This document shows, one piece after another, positions 1-10,790 of a stretch of 64,000 bases of DNA. The notes beneath the pieces are model-generated. The model was not told the origin of the DNA. It did not search any database and was given only the letters and a program-made list of their open reading frames with translations. The position numbers and the translations under genes were made by a program. Origin of the DNA: Marvania coccoides (Eukaryota > Chlorophyta > Trebouxiophyceae > Chlorellales > Chlorellaceae); NCBI GenBank assembly GCA_963854735.1, contig OY978098.1, positions 1,858,001 to 1,922,000 on the forward strand, in the 5' to 3' direction. Numbering within the stretch: the first letter of the stretch is position 1; each line of letters starts with the position of its first letter.

Positions 1-1729
1 ACCCAAAGTCTGCGACCCTGGCGGAGCCGTCGGCCGAGAGGAGGACGTTGGCGGTCTTTAGGTCGCGGTGCACCAGCTTCAGCGCGTGGCAGTGCGCCAG
101 GGTGACTGCTACCTCCTCCGCGATCTGTAAAAACGTGCCGTATCGGGGGCGCAGCCCTTCATCGTGCAGCACAGCATGCAGAGACCCTTTTTCTGCCAGC
201 TCCACGACGATGGCCATGTGCGGAGGGATAGTGCAGGCCGCCAGGACGGCAATCACACCGGGGTGGGTGCCCACCCGGGCCATGACGTCCACCTCCCGGC
301 GGAACGCGTCCACGGAAGAAGGGGAGGCTTGGCGCGAAGGGTGCAGCAGCTTCACCGCCACCCGGCAACCGCGCCACAGCGCCTCGTGCACCCCACCCGC
401 GCCGCCGACACCCAACACGCGCAGCAGCTTTACTTCGGACTCAAACTGCTCGGCAGTCAGCTCCAGCACCCCAGAGGAGGAAGAAAACGAAGAATTTCCA
501 GCGAAAGGTGTTTGGGGCTGAAAAGAAGACAGTTTTTGCAGCTGCCGAGGTCCAGGCTCCTCTGTCTCATTTTGCTCCTCAGTTTGTACGCGTCCTAGGT
601 CCATAGGATTAATCGATTTTGCAGTGTGCAGGTCCCTGCGCTCCTGGCTGCTACTGCACTCTGCCACCGCTGCCGCCTCGCTCTCATCCTCTGCGACGCT
701 CGTCGTCAGCTTAAAATCAGCTAACCCAGCGTCTGTCACCGCCCTACTCAATAGTTTCGGGCTTTTGTTGCCTCCAGGCCCCATCGGAAGCTCCCCTCTT
801 TCAGCGCCACAGTCCCCGCCACTGCTGGCAGCGTAGTCCCTCGGGGTGACTGCGGACAGGCGGTACTCGAGCTTCCCCGGGGATAGGGTGTAGGAGCAGC
901 CAGGGCTTGATGCTGAGAGGAGGGTGCCTGGCGAAGACCCAACCCGCCGAGCGTGAGGGTTGGGGGCCCACCCAATGGCAGCCGCGTCTCTAGCTTGCAC
1001 TGAAGCGTCCACTGTGTAGTTTCCGTTGCTAGGAGACCTCGGGGTGATGCCGCCGCTCAAGGAAGAGGAGCTGCGGCGAACAACTGCAGCAGTCAGACGC
1101 CGGCCCCCAGGGGAGCGAGGGCTGCCCGCCCTGGGGCTCCCCGAGCTCAGCACCGCCACCGAAACTAATGAATTATTGCGCCGTGCTTGTAGCTTGACAG
1201 GAGCTCCGGCTGCGGCGGTGCTGGCAGTTTCCTCGGCGGCTTCGGCGGCGGTGCCGGCAGCCATTTCGATGGCGCTGCAGTCTGGCTGGCTGGAGACCTC
1301 GAGATCTGAGGCGTAGTTCTCCATGTAGCTGTTGCACGCTTCGTTCTGCTCCTGCTGGCGTCGCTGCTGCCAAGTGCGGTACTCAACCGCCCACTGGGAG
1401 ATCAGCACGGCCCCCAGGACGCAGCACAGCGTGGCTCCGCCCCACACAAGCCAATTTTGATTATTTCTGACAAAAGTGGAAGTGGTTTCCTTGGCTCGTT
1501 GCACCGCAGTGGGGCGTGCAGTGGTGCCCTCGGCAGGCAGATTTTGGTGGAGCTGCGCCAGCAAGCGCCCAGAGTTTCTTAGGCTGTCGACGTCTGCATG
1601 AAATAAAGCATTAAAATACTAATTTCGGTGCTAAATTGCCGGCGATCCCACCACACCTGCATCCGCGACTACTGCTAGGAAATGGATGGCCAGCAGCAAC
1701 AGTTGTGCGCACCCAAGGGCCCAGCGCAT
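1..1729 (-). CDS. Membrane-anchored Raf-like (TKL) protein kinase, C-terminus beyond window
   Basis: Exons are 1657-1729 and 1-1593 (GT-AG intron, 63 nt); the reading frame stays open to the left edge. The protein starts with a signal peptide (MRWALGCAQLLLLAIHFLAV), has a short ectodomain of about 50 residues, one membrane helix near residues 76-93 (ATLCCVLGAVLIS), a Ser/Pro/Ala-rich linker of about 300 residues, and then a kinase domain from about residue 405. Visible kinase motifs are the glycine loop GVGGAGGVHEALW, the lysine in VAVKLL, the catalytic loop HRDLKTAN and DFG at the edge. The catalytic loop and the Gly-loop type suggest the tyrosine-kinase-like (Raf/MAPKKK-like) group of Ser/Thr kinases. 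The extracellular part has no domain I recognise, so any ligand is unknown. The start ATG is chosen because it gives a clean signal peptide and the splice restores one frame. Confidence 0.85.
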
Positions 1730-2641
1730 GTTTCTAAAGCGTGCTGGACGCTTCAATGGCCCAAACCATTTTTTTTAAACGCAATTCCCGGTGTTTGGGG
1801 GCAAACACGTAGTCCCTCGGGGTCCCAAATACTTTTGGCCATTCAAACGTTTGACTGAGTCTTTCTTTTTATTTAACCATTCCCGTAAAGAACCCGAGGC
1901 AGAAGCTAGGGGAGCTCACGAGATGCGACGTATACTATTTTAAATAAATGATTGGGTCCGAAAATTGTGGCTCCTTCGAAGAGTTTCATAAGCAAATCAA
2001 TGAAGATGTCAAAACCCTGTTTACCTGCAAATCCGCGAAGCGTGTGTTGCTGACGTTAGTAAGGTTTCCAAGACAGCCAAAGGAGCCAACAATTTCGGAC
2101 AAGGAGAGAGAATGTGGCGAATGGGAGATGTAAAAAGGATAAGGCGCAAAACCCAGTTGGCCGCCAAAGAAATTCGATAAAGTGAAAAATAGAAAGGTCA
2201 AGGCTGTATAAGATGCATGGAAGAGAAAAGGTACAGGTGAAATGTACATGGAGAAGCGACGAACAAACCACGAAAAACCACAGGCTGGAAAAGCAAACCA
2301 CAGGCTGGAAAAGCTTTTTATTGAGACTATACAGCTATCGGTCCCGTCCCCTTGGGCCTTTTTGATTGCCTGCTGTGTTCTTATGGTACGGGCGCCCTGC
2401 ATTTACAATTCGCTCTTTTGTCAAAAATAATATTGAGTTATTACACGAGGTGTGAAAAAACATGGCGTGGGGTGCGTTCATGCCCAGAGGAAAGGAAAGG
2501 AAGAGGGGGTACATACAGGGAGACAGAATGCACAGGGAGGGGAGAACGCAGGAAAACACACAAATAGAAGACAAAAATTGGGAAGGAAAAAACATCATCT
2601 TTTTATAATGGAAAGCGTTCAGAATACGCTGCGCTGCGCTT
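1730..2641. other. Intergenic: 5' side of the kinase, 3' side of the protease
   Basis: AT-rich spacer. It holds a 20-nt sequence repeated twice in direct tandem at about 2275-2314. Short open frames here lack the GC-rich composition of nearby exons and match no family I know, so no gene is called. Confidence 0.6.
2275..2314. repeat. Two-copy tandem direct repeat, 20-nt unit
   Basis: The unit containing CACAGGCTGGAAAAGC occurs twice without a spacer in non-coding DNA downstream of the cysteine protease. It is probably a small tandem duplication; no function is suggested. Confidence 0.7.
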
Positions 2642-4231
2642 CTAATGCGCCACCCCACGAGGCCTGAAGGGTCCCCACCAGGGGCGACCAGCCCTTCGCT
2701 CTGCCGGCACCTTTGACATCATGGGAACTTTCCTGCCGTCGCCAGGCTCGCCAGCGGTGCACGTGCCCTTGTCGGTGTCGCACACGGGGAGGTCCTTGGG
2801 GCAGCAGTGCTCCTTGTCCTCGCAGCAGGTGGCCTCTGGCAGCGGGCAGCAAGCCCAGGTGAAGCAAAACCCGAAAAAGTCCTTCATGCAGCAGCACGTC
2901 GACTCAGGGGGGCACTGCACGGTGCCATCGCAGTCCACAGGCTCAGGGCCAGGGGGCGCGGGCGGGGGAGCGGGAGGGGATGGCGGGGGCTCGGGGGGGT
3001 TGGGTCCTTTCTTCACGGGGAACGACGCCTGCATTGCCACGCCACACTGCCCCTCAGCGGCCTTGACGTCGCGGCGCAGCTTGATGTAGCCTTTGTCTCC
3101 CCACTCGGGCCCCCAGGAGTTCTTCACCACCCAGTAAGGCACGCGGTGGGTGCCGTTGTAGTCAACGCCGTAGCCCACCACCAGGACGCCGTGGTTGAGG
3201 GAGGTGCCGCACTCCTCGGAGTCAAACACGCCGCCTACGTAGAGCTGGAACGCGCGCTGGTCGGCCTCGATGGCCACGCTCACCGGCTGATTGGCCACCG
3301 CCTTTTTGAGGGCCATCTCGTCGTTGGCCGGCACGTCTTCGTAGCCATCGATGGTGACCACGTGGCGGCCGTTGCGGGACGGGTCACAGGTGCCTTCCTC
3401 CGCGGTGTAAGGATAGTCTGCTTCGGTGTCGATCCCCCCGTTGGAAATGATGAAATCAAAGGCGTAGTCCATTAGTCCGCCGTGGCATCCTTTGTCCATC
3501 GAGGTATCACAGTCGACGAGCTGCTGCTCCGACAGGGTTGCGAGCTTGCCGCTGACGATGGCGTTGATACCCTCGACGGAGCCCGTGGTGGAGAAGGCCC
3601 AGCAGGAGCCGCAGAGCTGCTGGTTCTTGACCTTGGCGACGGCGCCCTTGGCGCGCCAGTCGACCTCTTTGGGGGCCACCGCGGCGGCGTAGCGGAAGGG
3701 GGAGGCGGGGGACTGCAGGCGGGCGGGGCGGTCTGCCGCGCGGTAGCCCAGCACCTTTGACTTCCACTCCTCGTGGGTGAGATCAGCAAAGGGGGTCATC
3801 CCCAGGTGGTGGGAGGTGTGCTTGGCGTTGTAATCGTGCGCAAATTTGAGGTTATCCAGCCAGATCATGAACCGCCGCTCGTACTCCTGCAATGCGCGAG
3901 CGAGGAGGGAGAAAAAAATTAGACTTAGGGCAAGCTCCACAAAGATGAGAAAAAGGAAAAGAAGGGAGCCACACACGCACCTCAATGCTGCCGTAGACCT
4001 TGTTGGCAAACTTGGTCCAGGTCTCAAAGGACTCCCGGGGGGCCTCCTGCGCAAGAACGAAGGAGACGATGAAAGTTAAATTGAGTTGGGTGATCTGCAG
4101 GCACTAGGCACAAAATGCGGTGCGCTTACCAGCGCATTTTGCAAGAATAGCCGTTGGTCAAGGATGACCGTTGCTGAGGCAGCTGTGAGCGTCAGTGCAA
4201 GCGCACAGCAAAACATCAAGGACGTCTTCAT
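2642..4231 (-). CDS. RD21-type papain-like cysteine protease with C-terminal granulin domain
   Basis: Exons are 4130-4231, 3981-4046 and 2642-3886, all joined in phase 0, giving 470 residues. A signal peptide (MKTSLMFCCALALTLTAASA) is followed by an I29 inhibitor propeptide split over the first three exons, then the mature peptidase C1A domain. The catalytic Cys is in QLCGSCWAFS (about residue 147), the His in LNHGVLVVGYG (about 285) and the Asn in KNSWGPEWG (about 310). A proline-rich linker leads to a granulin domain with paired cysteines (TCCCMKD, WACCP, TCCEDKEHCC). This order is typical of plant and green-algal vacuolar/lysosomal proteases such as RD21, which mature by loss of the propeptide and later of the granulin part. 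All catalytic residues are present, so it should be active. It is divergently oriented to TPX2. Confidence 0.95.
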
Positions 4232-4592
4232 TATAATTCAATGTCACGGAACCTGAGTCCCGCTTGAGCACCTCTCCCGAGGATGCCTGCTGCAGAAACT
4301 AAAATTTTATCTATAAAGGCTTTTTTAGTTTAAACGGAAGTCGTGTGGAGTAATATTTTTGCAAAATCCGGAAGAAATTGTCGCAGCTGTTACAAGTCGC
4401 AAAACGGGCTCATTTTACGTAGTATTTTTTTTAATAATATTGTTACATCGTCAAGGTTATGCTGGAGGGGCGCTGGAGACGCATGGCCCCCCAACTTATT
4501 CATTAACGAACGAAAAGTTTAGTTTGGCCGCGTCAGGGTCTCGTCTACCTGAGAGACTGGGCTGAGGCGTGCTGCAACTCCTTGTGGGCACC
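4232..4592. promoter_or_regulatory. Divergent promoter region, cysteine protease / TPX2
   Basis: The 361-nt AT-rich spacer lies between two start codons that point away from each other, so it must contain both promoters. I see no clear conserved box. Confidence 0.5.
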
Positions 4593-6671
4593 ATGTCGCT
4601 TCTCGGAGAGCCAGCCATGCCCAGCGGGGCGAACGTTTTCGATCAATGGGAGTTTGACGCTCCTCGCTTCCACGACTTTGAGAAGGGGACGCCGACGGAC
4701 GACACCATCGATGACTGGTTCACAACCTCTGCAACAAAAGGTGGGACCGCAAACTTAGCGTTTTTATTGCCCAACTGACGACTTTGTTACCCACGATGTT
4801 GCGCATTTTTGGCTGCAGGGCTGGCCACCCCGGAGGACACGCGGCAAAACTCGAAAAATGAGACCGTGGACAACAAATCAGCGCAGCAGGTGCGTCTCCA
4901 CAGCCTCTCACAAGCTCCAACTGTTGCATGTCACCACTCATTTAGCTCACAATTCTTATTTTATACTGGGTGCAATCTGCAGGAGCGGTCCAGCGACGAC
5001 CTGGAGAACCTCTCGCAACCTCAGGCCGTCCAGCCGGCCAAGAAAACTGACTTAACGGAGGCGGCCCAGGTGCGGGCGGTCCTGGCGCACATCACCAACA
5101 ACACTGTGCGCAAAGACGCGCCCGCGGATGCTGAGGCTGCCGTGTCCAAGCCCGCATCCCAAGAGAAGAGCGCGACGCCCAAATCACGGCGCAAACTTCC
5201 CCAACAGCAGCAGCAGCAGGTGAAAAACGTGGAGAAGGCGGTGGCGATATCACCCCCGCCTGCTGAGCCCAAGCCTGCAGCTGCTGCGCCAGCACCCATT
5301 GAGAAGCGGACTGTGCTCAAGGAGGCCGCCGTGGGCCCCTCCCGGCCCCTGACGCGGGCTACGGTCAAGCCAGCGCCAGCGGTGAAAAAAGCAGCAGCGC
5401 CCCCCGCAGCTGCTGCTGCTCCCGCCCGGCCGGCAGCCGCGCCCCAGCCCAAGAAGCGCGGACCGCCTGCTGCCCCCAAGATCACTGTAGCCCGCAGCCC
5501 GTTCCTGCGGTCGAAGCAGCGCTCCACCACACACCGACAGCAGGTCACAAAAACCAGCGAGGAGATGGAAATGGAGGAGATGGAGCGCGGGAGGCGAGAA
5601 GCGGCGGCCATGAGGCGGCGCAACGCCCGTGCCGTGGGCAGCACCCTCCAGGCGCGGCCGCCAGCCCCCGTTGCGCCTGTCCCCCGCCCCGCCAAGCGCA
5701 ACCTGGCTGAGGCCTCCAAGGAGCCCAACCTGCGCACAGCCAAGCGGCAGCGGATGCACGGCATGGAGACCCGCAGTCGGGGAGACAACGGCGGCGCTGT
5801 GGGCCCTGCTGCTTCCCCCTGGAAGAGCGTGGCTGAGCGGGTGGCGACGTTCACCACAAAGGGGCCCTCAGCGATGACCCTGGGGGCGGGAGGCAGCAGA
5901 AAAAAGGAAGGCGGTGGTAGAAAGCCGCAGGAGCAGCGCAGGGGAGGGCGTGCGCAGCTGACGGTGCCCAAAACGCCTCGATTTGCCACGACCTCCCGCT
6001 CCCGCCCCTCGCGCTATAAGCCCACTGAAGAGGCGGAAGCGGAGCTGGCGGCGGCGCAGGCGGCGGCCATCAAGCGTCGCCAGAGCAAGCGCAAGGCGCC
6101 GGAGCTGTCCTCTGCGGAGGCGGCAGCGGCGCGCCCCGCGCGGCGCGCTCGCAAGGCCCCCACCGAGTTCCAGCCGTTCTCGTTCGCAACAGACGTGCGC
6201 GCGGCGCAGCGCCCCAAGGCTGCTGCCTCGGAGGCGCCCGCTTCCTTCGTTTTTTGCGCTGAGGGTGCCGTCACACGCAGCAAAGCCCGCAACATGCAGG
6301 GGCAAGCTGCCTCCGGCTCCAACCAACACCGGCAACAACAGAAGCGCCGTGGCGCTGAAGACGTGGCGGTGACGGCGGCTGCAGCCCCTCCTCCCCCTGT
6401 TGCTCCTCTCCCTGAAGCGGAGCCGTCAGCTGCACCCTCCGCCGGGGGTGGGTTCCGCATCGCGCCACAGAGGCGCACCACCGCTGGGAGGCTGGGAGGG
6501 GCCATGCGCGTGCTGCGTCGGGACGATGAGGACGTCGAGCAGGCTGCTGAGCACCGGCAAGTGCAGGAGGAGACAGCTGCCGAGGAGGTGGACGGCATGA
6601 GGGCCATCATCAGGGCAGGAGCCACGGGGCACGACCGCACCACGCTGCACAACCCCCTGTTCCACGCGTGA
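4593..6671 (+). CDS. TPX2: TPX2-like spindle assembly factor
   Basis: Exons are 4593-4740, 4819-4889 and 4983-6671, giving 635 residues. The N-terminus carries the aurora-kinase-binding type motif of plant and animal TPX2: an aromatic/acidic run EFDAPRFHDF, then an acidic spacer and DDWF. The centre is very basic and Ala/Pro-rich. Near residues 430-510 there is TVPKTPRFATT and then PTEFQPFSFATDVRAAQR, which resemble the central TPX2 repeat and the PFKF-type TPX2 motif. TPX2 nucleates spindle microtubules around chromosomes and is released from importin by RAN-GTP; a RAN gene lies near 53 kb in this window. The second intron is 93 nt, a multiple of three and free of stops, so it could be retained; its AT-rich content and good GT/AG ends favour splicing. 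Identity rests on motifs rather than full alignment. Confidence 0.8.
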
Positions 6672-7011
6672 AGATGAAAGTAACCCAATACTTGGCCTTT
6701 GAAAAAACAATTTTTAGATGGCCGCGAGGAATTAATTTTTTTAGTGAGTAGTTAGAAAAGGAAAATTCTTTCAAAGTAGAAAATCAGCTGGCTTGTGATG
6801 ACATGTCTTGTTTTTGTTTGCTTGCTTTCTTACTTTCCCCCCCCCCACCCCAGTACCACCCTTAGTACAGTGCAGTCTGTACAATCACCCCTTCTTAGGA
6901 ACAATTCTTCATATAAGGCCACTCGCAGACTCCATGAAATGCATGCCTTCTTTTTCTCAGCATTCTTTTAAGCATTGTTGTTTTACAATGGACCAACCAC
7001 TCTGCTACCTC
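6672..7011. other. 3' spacer between convergent TPX2 and KLHDC4-like gene
   Basis: AT-rich spacer between two stop codons, with a 10-nt C run near 6839. It should contain both 3' UTRs and poly(A) sites; nothing else is visible. Confidence 0.5.
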
Positions 7012-8782
7012 TCATTCTGTCTCCCACCCATTCCCTTCCTCCTCTTCGTCCTCATCGCTGCTCAACTCTTTGAACGCCTCCTCCCCAGCGGTATTTTCTT
7101 TCACGCACTTCCACCCGTCCAGCTTGTTCAAATCCAGGCTCCACACGTCGTCCAGGCAGATGTCCGCGTGCCCGATCTCCACCATGCCGCCCAGCACCCA
7201 CAGCGTGTTGCGCAGCACGCACAGCATTGGCGCAGACCGCGCCCTCGGCTTGATCATGTCTTTGGCCGACAAATCGATGCCGTAGGCGGCGGGGGAGTAC
7301 AGTAGCTCGCTGACCTGCCCCCCCAGTTTGTAGGAGCGCAGCGCCGAGCGCACCATGTGACCTCTGAACGCCGCCTGGATGCGGGTGGCTGCACGCACCA
7401 ACGGCGAGTTTTTCTCGGCCATCATCTTCATCAGCGCCGCGTGCAGCTCGGGACTCACCCCGGGAGGCAGCTCCACCACCTCTTTACCCGCGGGTCCCTC
7501 CAAAGCACCCCCTTCTGTCTCTGCTGCTGTCGCTGCCGCTTTTCCTGCTGCTGCCTTGGCCTTGGCCGGGCGCACCGCCAGCGGGAACCACCGCCGCGAG
7601 GTCATGTTGAACTGGTAGGCCTCGTTGAACTGCTCGCTGTACACCTTGTCTCCTGCGCCCTCCCGCTCATGCACGCCCCCAAAAAACACCGCCCGCCCCT
7701 TGTGCGCAGCCAGACCAAACGAGGTGCGAGGCGTGGGCAAGAATCCCGCTTTTTTCACCTTTTCCCAGCTATAATTAGCCAGATCTAGCGCCCACACGTC
7801 GTCGTGAATCGTCCCCTTGCCACCTTCGTCGTCATCGTCGCGTTTTGCTTTCTTTTTAGCTGCTGCTGCCCCTGGCGGCGGCGAGGGCACGGCCGCCACG
7901 CTGTAGCCCCCCACCAGGAACAGCGCGCTGGTTTCAGGGTGCAGTGCCAAACCGCAGCCGCCGCGCGGCGACGGCATCGGCGCCTGCCCCGGGGCCGGCC
8001 CCACGCTGCGCCACTTCAGCTCCTCCAGGTCAAACTCCCACAGGTCGTTGTAGTACCGAGTCTCCTTGCCAGCATCATAGAAACCGCCAAACAGCACCAG
8101 CTTGCCCTTGAATAGCACCATGCGGTGGCCGCTGCGCGGGGAGGGGCCCCCTTTGGTGGGCAGCTGCTCCCACCGCCAGCTGGCCAAGTCCAGCCGCCAT
8201 AAATCGCCATAGTGCCGAAACTTTTCTTGGTTGGGCGACGTGAACTCCCCGCCAAACACGTACATGTAGGCTCTGGTGACCACGGCTTGGTGGGAGGTGC
8301 GGGGGAGGGGGCCCTTGGGGCTGACGATGCGTTTCCATGCGAGCTTGTCTGTGTTGAGCACGTAGATGTCGGAGTAAACCTGCATTTTGTCTTTGTCGGC
8401 ATCGTACCACTCTCCGCCAAACAGGATGATCTCCTTGTCGTTCAGGGGGTGAAAGGAGCCGTAGACGCGGGCCGAGGGCGGCGCGCAGTCGGTCTCCACG
8501 GTCACCGCCTCTGCCGCCTCGTCCTCCAGCTTGAACTTGGCCAGCAGCGCATCAATGTCGTCCTCATCGCCCTGTGGGTGTTAAATTAGCACATCGTCAG
8601 GATTTTTTTTTCTATTTTTTTAAATCACAAGCAGCAGTGGAGGTGAAAGGTACCTGCGTCTTTTTCTCGAGGCGGCGCAGCTGCTTCTCGGTGTTCTTCT
8701 CCGTCTTCTTGTTGGTTTTGTCGGCGCCCTGGCCTGGGGTGTGGCCCTTGTTCTTTTTGCGCTTGTCACGCCCGCTGCCCAT
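7012..8782 (-). CDS. KLHDC4: Kelch-repeat protein, KLHDC4-like, with an IQ motif
   Basis: Exons are 8654-8782 and 7012-8571 (phase 0), giving 562 residues. The Lys-rich N-terminus (MGSGRDKRKKNKGHT) and the region before the first kelch blade match the layout of KLHDC4, followed by about six kelch repeats with GG pairs (ILFGGEWYD, YVFGGEFTSPNQEKFRHYGD, VLFGGFYDAGKETRYYND, LVGGYS, VFFGGVHERE, VLGGMVE). The acidic C-terminus (SSDEDEEEEGN) is also a KLHDC4 trait. Between blades five and six there is ATRIQAAFRGHMVRS, a good IQ calmodulin-binding motif that I do not know from animal KLHDC4. The function of the family is poorly known; a beta-propeller scaffold is likely. The gene is convergent with TPX2. 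Confidence 0.85.
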
Positions 8783-9282
8783 CAGGCTATCGTTGATAAA
8801 AAGGTGATGAGAGACAAATTAATTCGAAGTTGATATTGAAAATTGCTTGCATGCAGCCTTTGAGGGCACGAATGGGTGGCCTGTGATCTACAAAGACAGC
8901 TAAAATTTTTAAAAATTAATAGTGATGATTTTATTTGTGCGAAATCGAGAGCTGATATTTTGCAGACCAGAATAAATGGGGCCTTTGGCAGGTTTTGCAG
9001 CTCATAAATACGATAGTGTAAGAAACCTGAATGAATTAACGCGGTGTTCACACGCGCTGTCGTATATTATCGCTCATTGAATGCCCTGGCAGGCCCGTGA
9101 TCGCTCCACCACCAAACTTCACAACATTTTATTCTACTAACTGACATATCGTTGGCTAGATCTACTCAGATAGCAATCAAAATAGGCAAAACGCCGTTTC
9201 CAGGCCATCTGAAGCCTGCACCAGCGTGTTACACACATTTTGTTGGCAGTTGAAATTGATCACAACAAAACTGTGCGTCTAA
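8783..9282. promoter_or_regulatory. Divergent promoter region, KLHDC4-like gene / sulfotransferase 1
   Basis: A 500-nt AT-rich spacer between two outward-pointing start codons. No open frame with exon-like composition and no clear TATA box was seen. Confidence 0.45.
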
Positions 9283-10418
9283 ATGCGGATGATGAGCACG
9301 CTCAATCTGCTCAGCGTGCACGCCCGGCGGGTATCTAACCAGCAAGCCCTGCGGTCCCGGACCGCGCTCATCGCAGCAGCAGTGTTCTTCTTCTTCCTCA
9401 CTTTCCCACGGCGAAGCACCCCCGCCCAGCCAGCAACAGCAGCACAGACTTTCGTGGACGCGACGCTCGTCAACGACGGCAACCCTCCGCCCGAGGACTG
9501 CACCCCGCTGTCCCCCACCGTGGTCGTCTACAATCGCATCCCCAAGGCCGGCAGCACGACGTTGCTGGCCCTGCTTCGAGAGATGTCAGAAGCCAACGAC
9601 TTCCTCATAGACGTGCCCCACCCCAAGCACAATCAACCCGCCGCCCGGGAAGCGATCGAGCAGGCCCTCCATTCCGGCAAGAGGACCGTTATCGTGCAGC
9701 ATTTCCACTTTCCCGATGTCATCGACAATAGAGTGGCCTACATCAACGTGATGCGCCACCCGGTGGACCGCTGCGTGTCCGCATATCACTACCTGCGGTT
9801 TGGGGACCGGGACGACAAGCGGCGGAACGCGGCGGTGCGGCGGTACGGCAACAAGTCTTTGGACGAGTGCATGACGCTGCCGTCCGAGCAGCTGCCGTCC
9901 TGCCTGAACTGCCCCTCGCAGGCGCAGGCGCGGTTTTTCTGCGGCGCGGAGGGCGGGGTTTGCGACAAGCCCTCGGCAGAAGAGATGCTGCGGCGGTCTT
10001 GGTGAGCGGGAAAAGGGCAAACGCAATTTCTATCAGAGGAAGGGCTATTTTAGTGCATTTCGTCATAAATAAAAAGATAGGGGTTAACTACTTTGCATTC
10101 ATCTCCTTTCTTTTCTCCAGGTATAATTTGAAGAGTCAGTACACAGTGGGTCTGACTGAGGACCTTGAGAGCACCATCGACGTGCTGGAGTCGCTGTTTC
10201 CGGCGTTCTTCCGCGGCATGGGCGACGCGTTGAAGCGCACGCCGCCGCAGCGCGTCAGCAGCGCGATTGCAGAGTACAAGGAGCCCACGCAGAAGACCAA
10301 AGAGGCGATTGCAAAGTGGTCGGCTGTGGACATGGACATCTACAACAGGGTGGCTGAGGAGCTGAAGGCGCTGCACAAAGTGTGCATGGCCAGAAGAACG
10401 TCCCAGAAGAAGGGGTGA
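9283..10418 (+). CDS. Type II membrane sulfotransferase, HS2ST/UST-like (paralogue 1)
   Basis: Exons are 9283-10001 and 10121-10418; the intron splits the Trp codon of RSWYNLKSQ. The product is 338 residues with a short cytosolic tail, a signal anchor near residues 27-44 (RTALIAAAVFFFFLTFP) and a lumenal Sulfotransfer_2-type domain. The PAPS 5'-phosphosulfate loop is NRIPKAGSTT and the 3'-phosphate site is MRHPVDRCVSAYHY; a pair of cysteines follows in SCLNCPSQ. This family moves sulfate from PAPS to sugar hydroxyls in the Golgi, for example the 2-O position of uronic acids. In an alga the likely substrate is a sulfated cell-wall or matrix polysaccharide, but that is inference. Paralogues 2 and 3 lie at 13.8 and 16.4 kb. 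Confidence 0.88.
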
Positions 10419-10790
10419 AGGGGGGTATGGGAAGAGTGCTGGCACCTACATAGGCCAAAGAATAAATAACTTTAAATTAAATAATAAATATAAAACTCTT
10501 TAATTTATTTTTTCGAGAATAAATATTGAATCGTTTACTATTCACGCCTAATATCGCGATTTATTAAAGCTGTGTGTCGAAAGAGCTGGGTTGGGGTAGG
10601 GTTGGAAGCTGGGGGGAAGGAGGGCAGCTAGGCTGAAATCAAAATTGCCGCGGGCATTGGGTGGATCCGCTGCATATCATTATTTTTTAAATAATTTTAG
10701 TCGTTAATAAGACATAAAAAAGCTCAGCAAGGTGTCGGGCCGCATTTTTCAAATAAGTTTAGTACTCTCAACAAGATTTCTCATCTCAAG
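10419..10790. other. Intergenic spacer between sulfotransferase 1 and SMP-C2 gene
   Basis: AT-rich, with several AATAAA-like elements just past the stop codon (for example near 10460) that may serve as poly(A) signals. The remainder is upstream DNA of the next gene. Confidence 0.5.

Noticed and set aside
1948..2133. 61-codon frame in the kinase/protease spacer
   Set aside because: Short, AT-rich, no domain and no splice signals linking it to a gene.
5021..5989. 322-codon open frame antisense to TPX2
   Set aside because: Open only because the GC-rich sense gene lacks AT-rich stops; no domain, and sense homology is clear.
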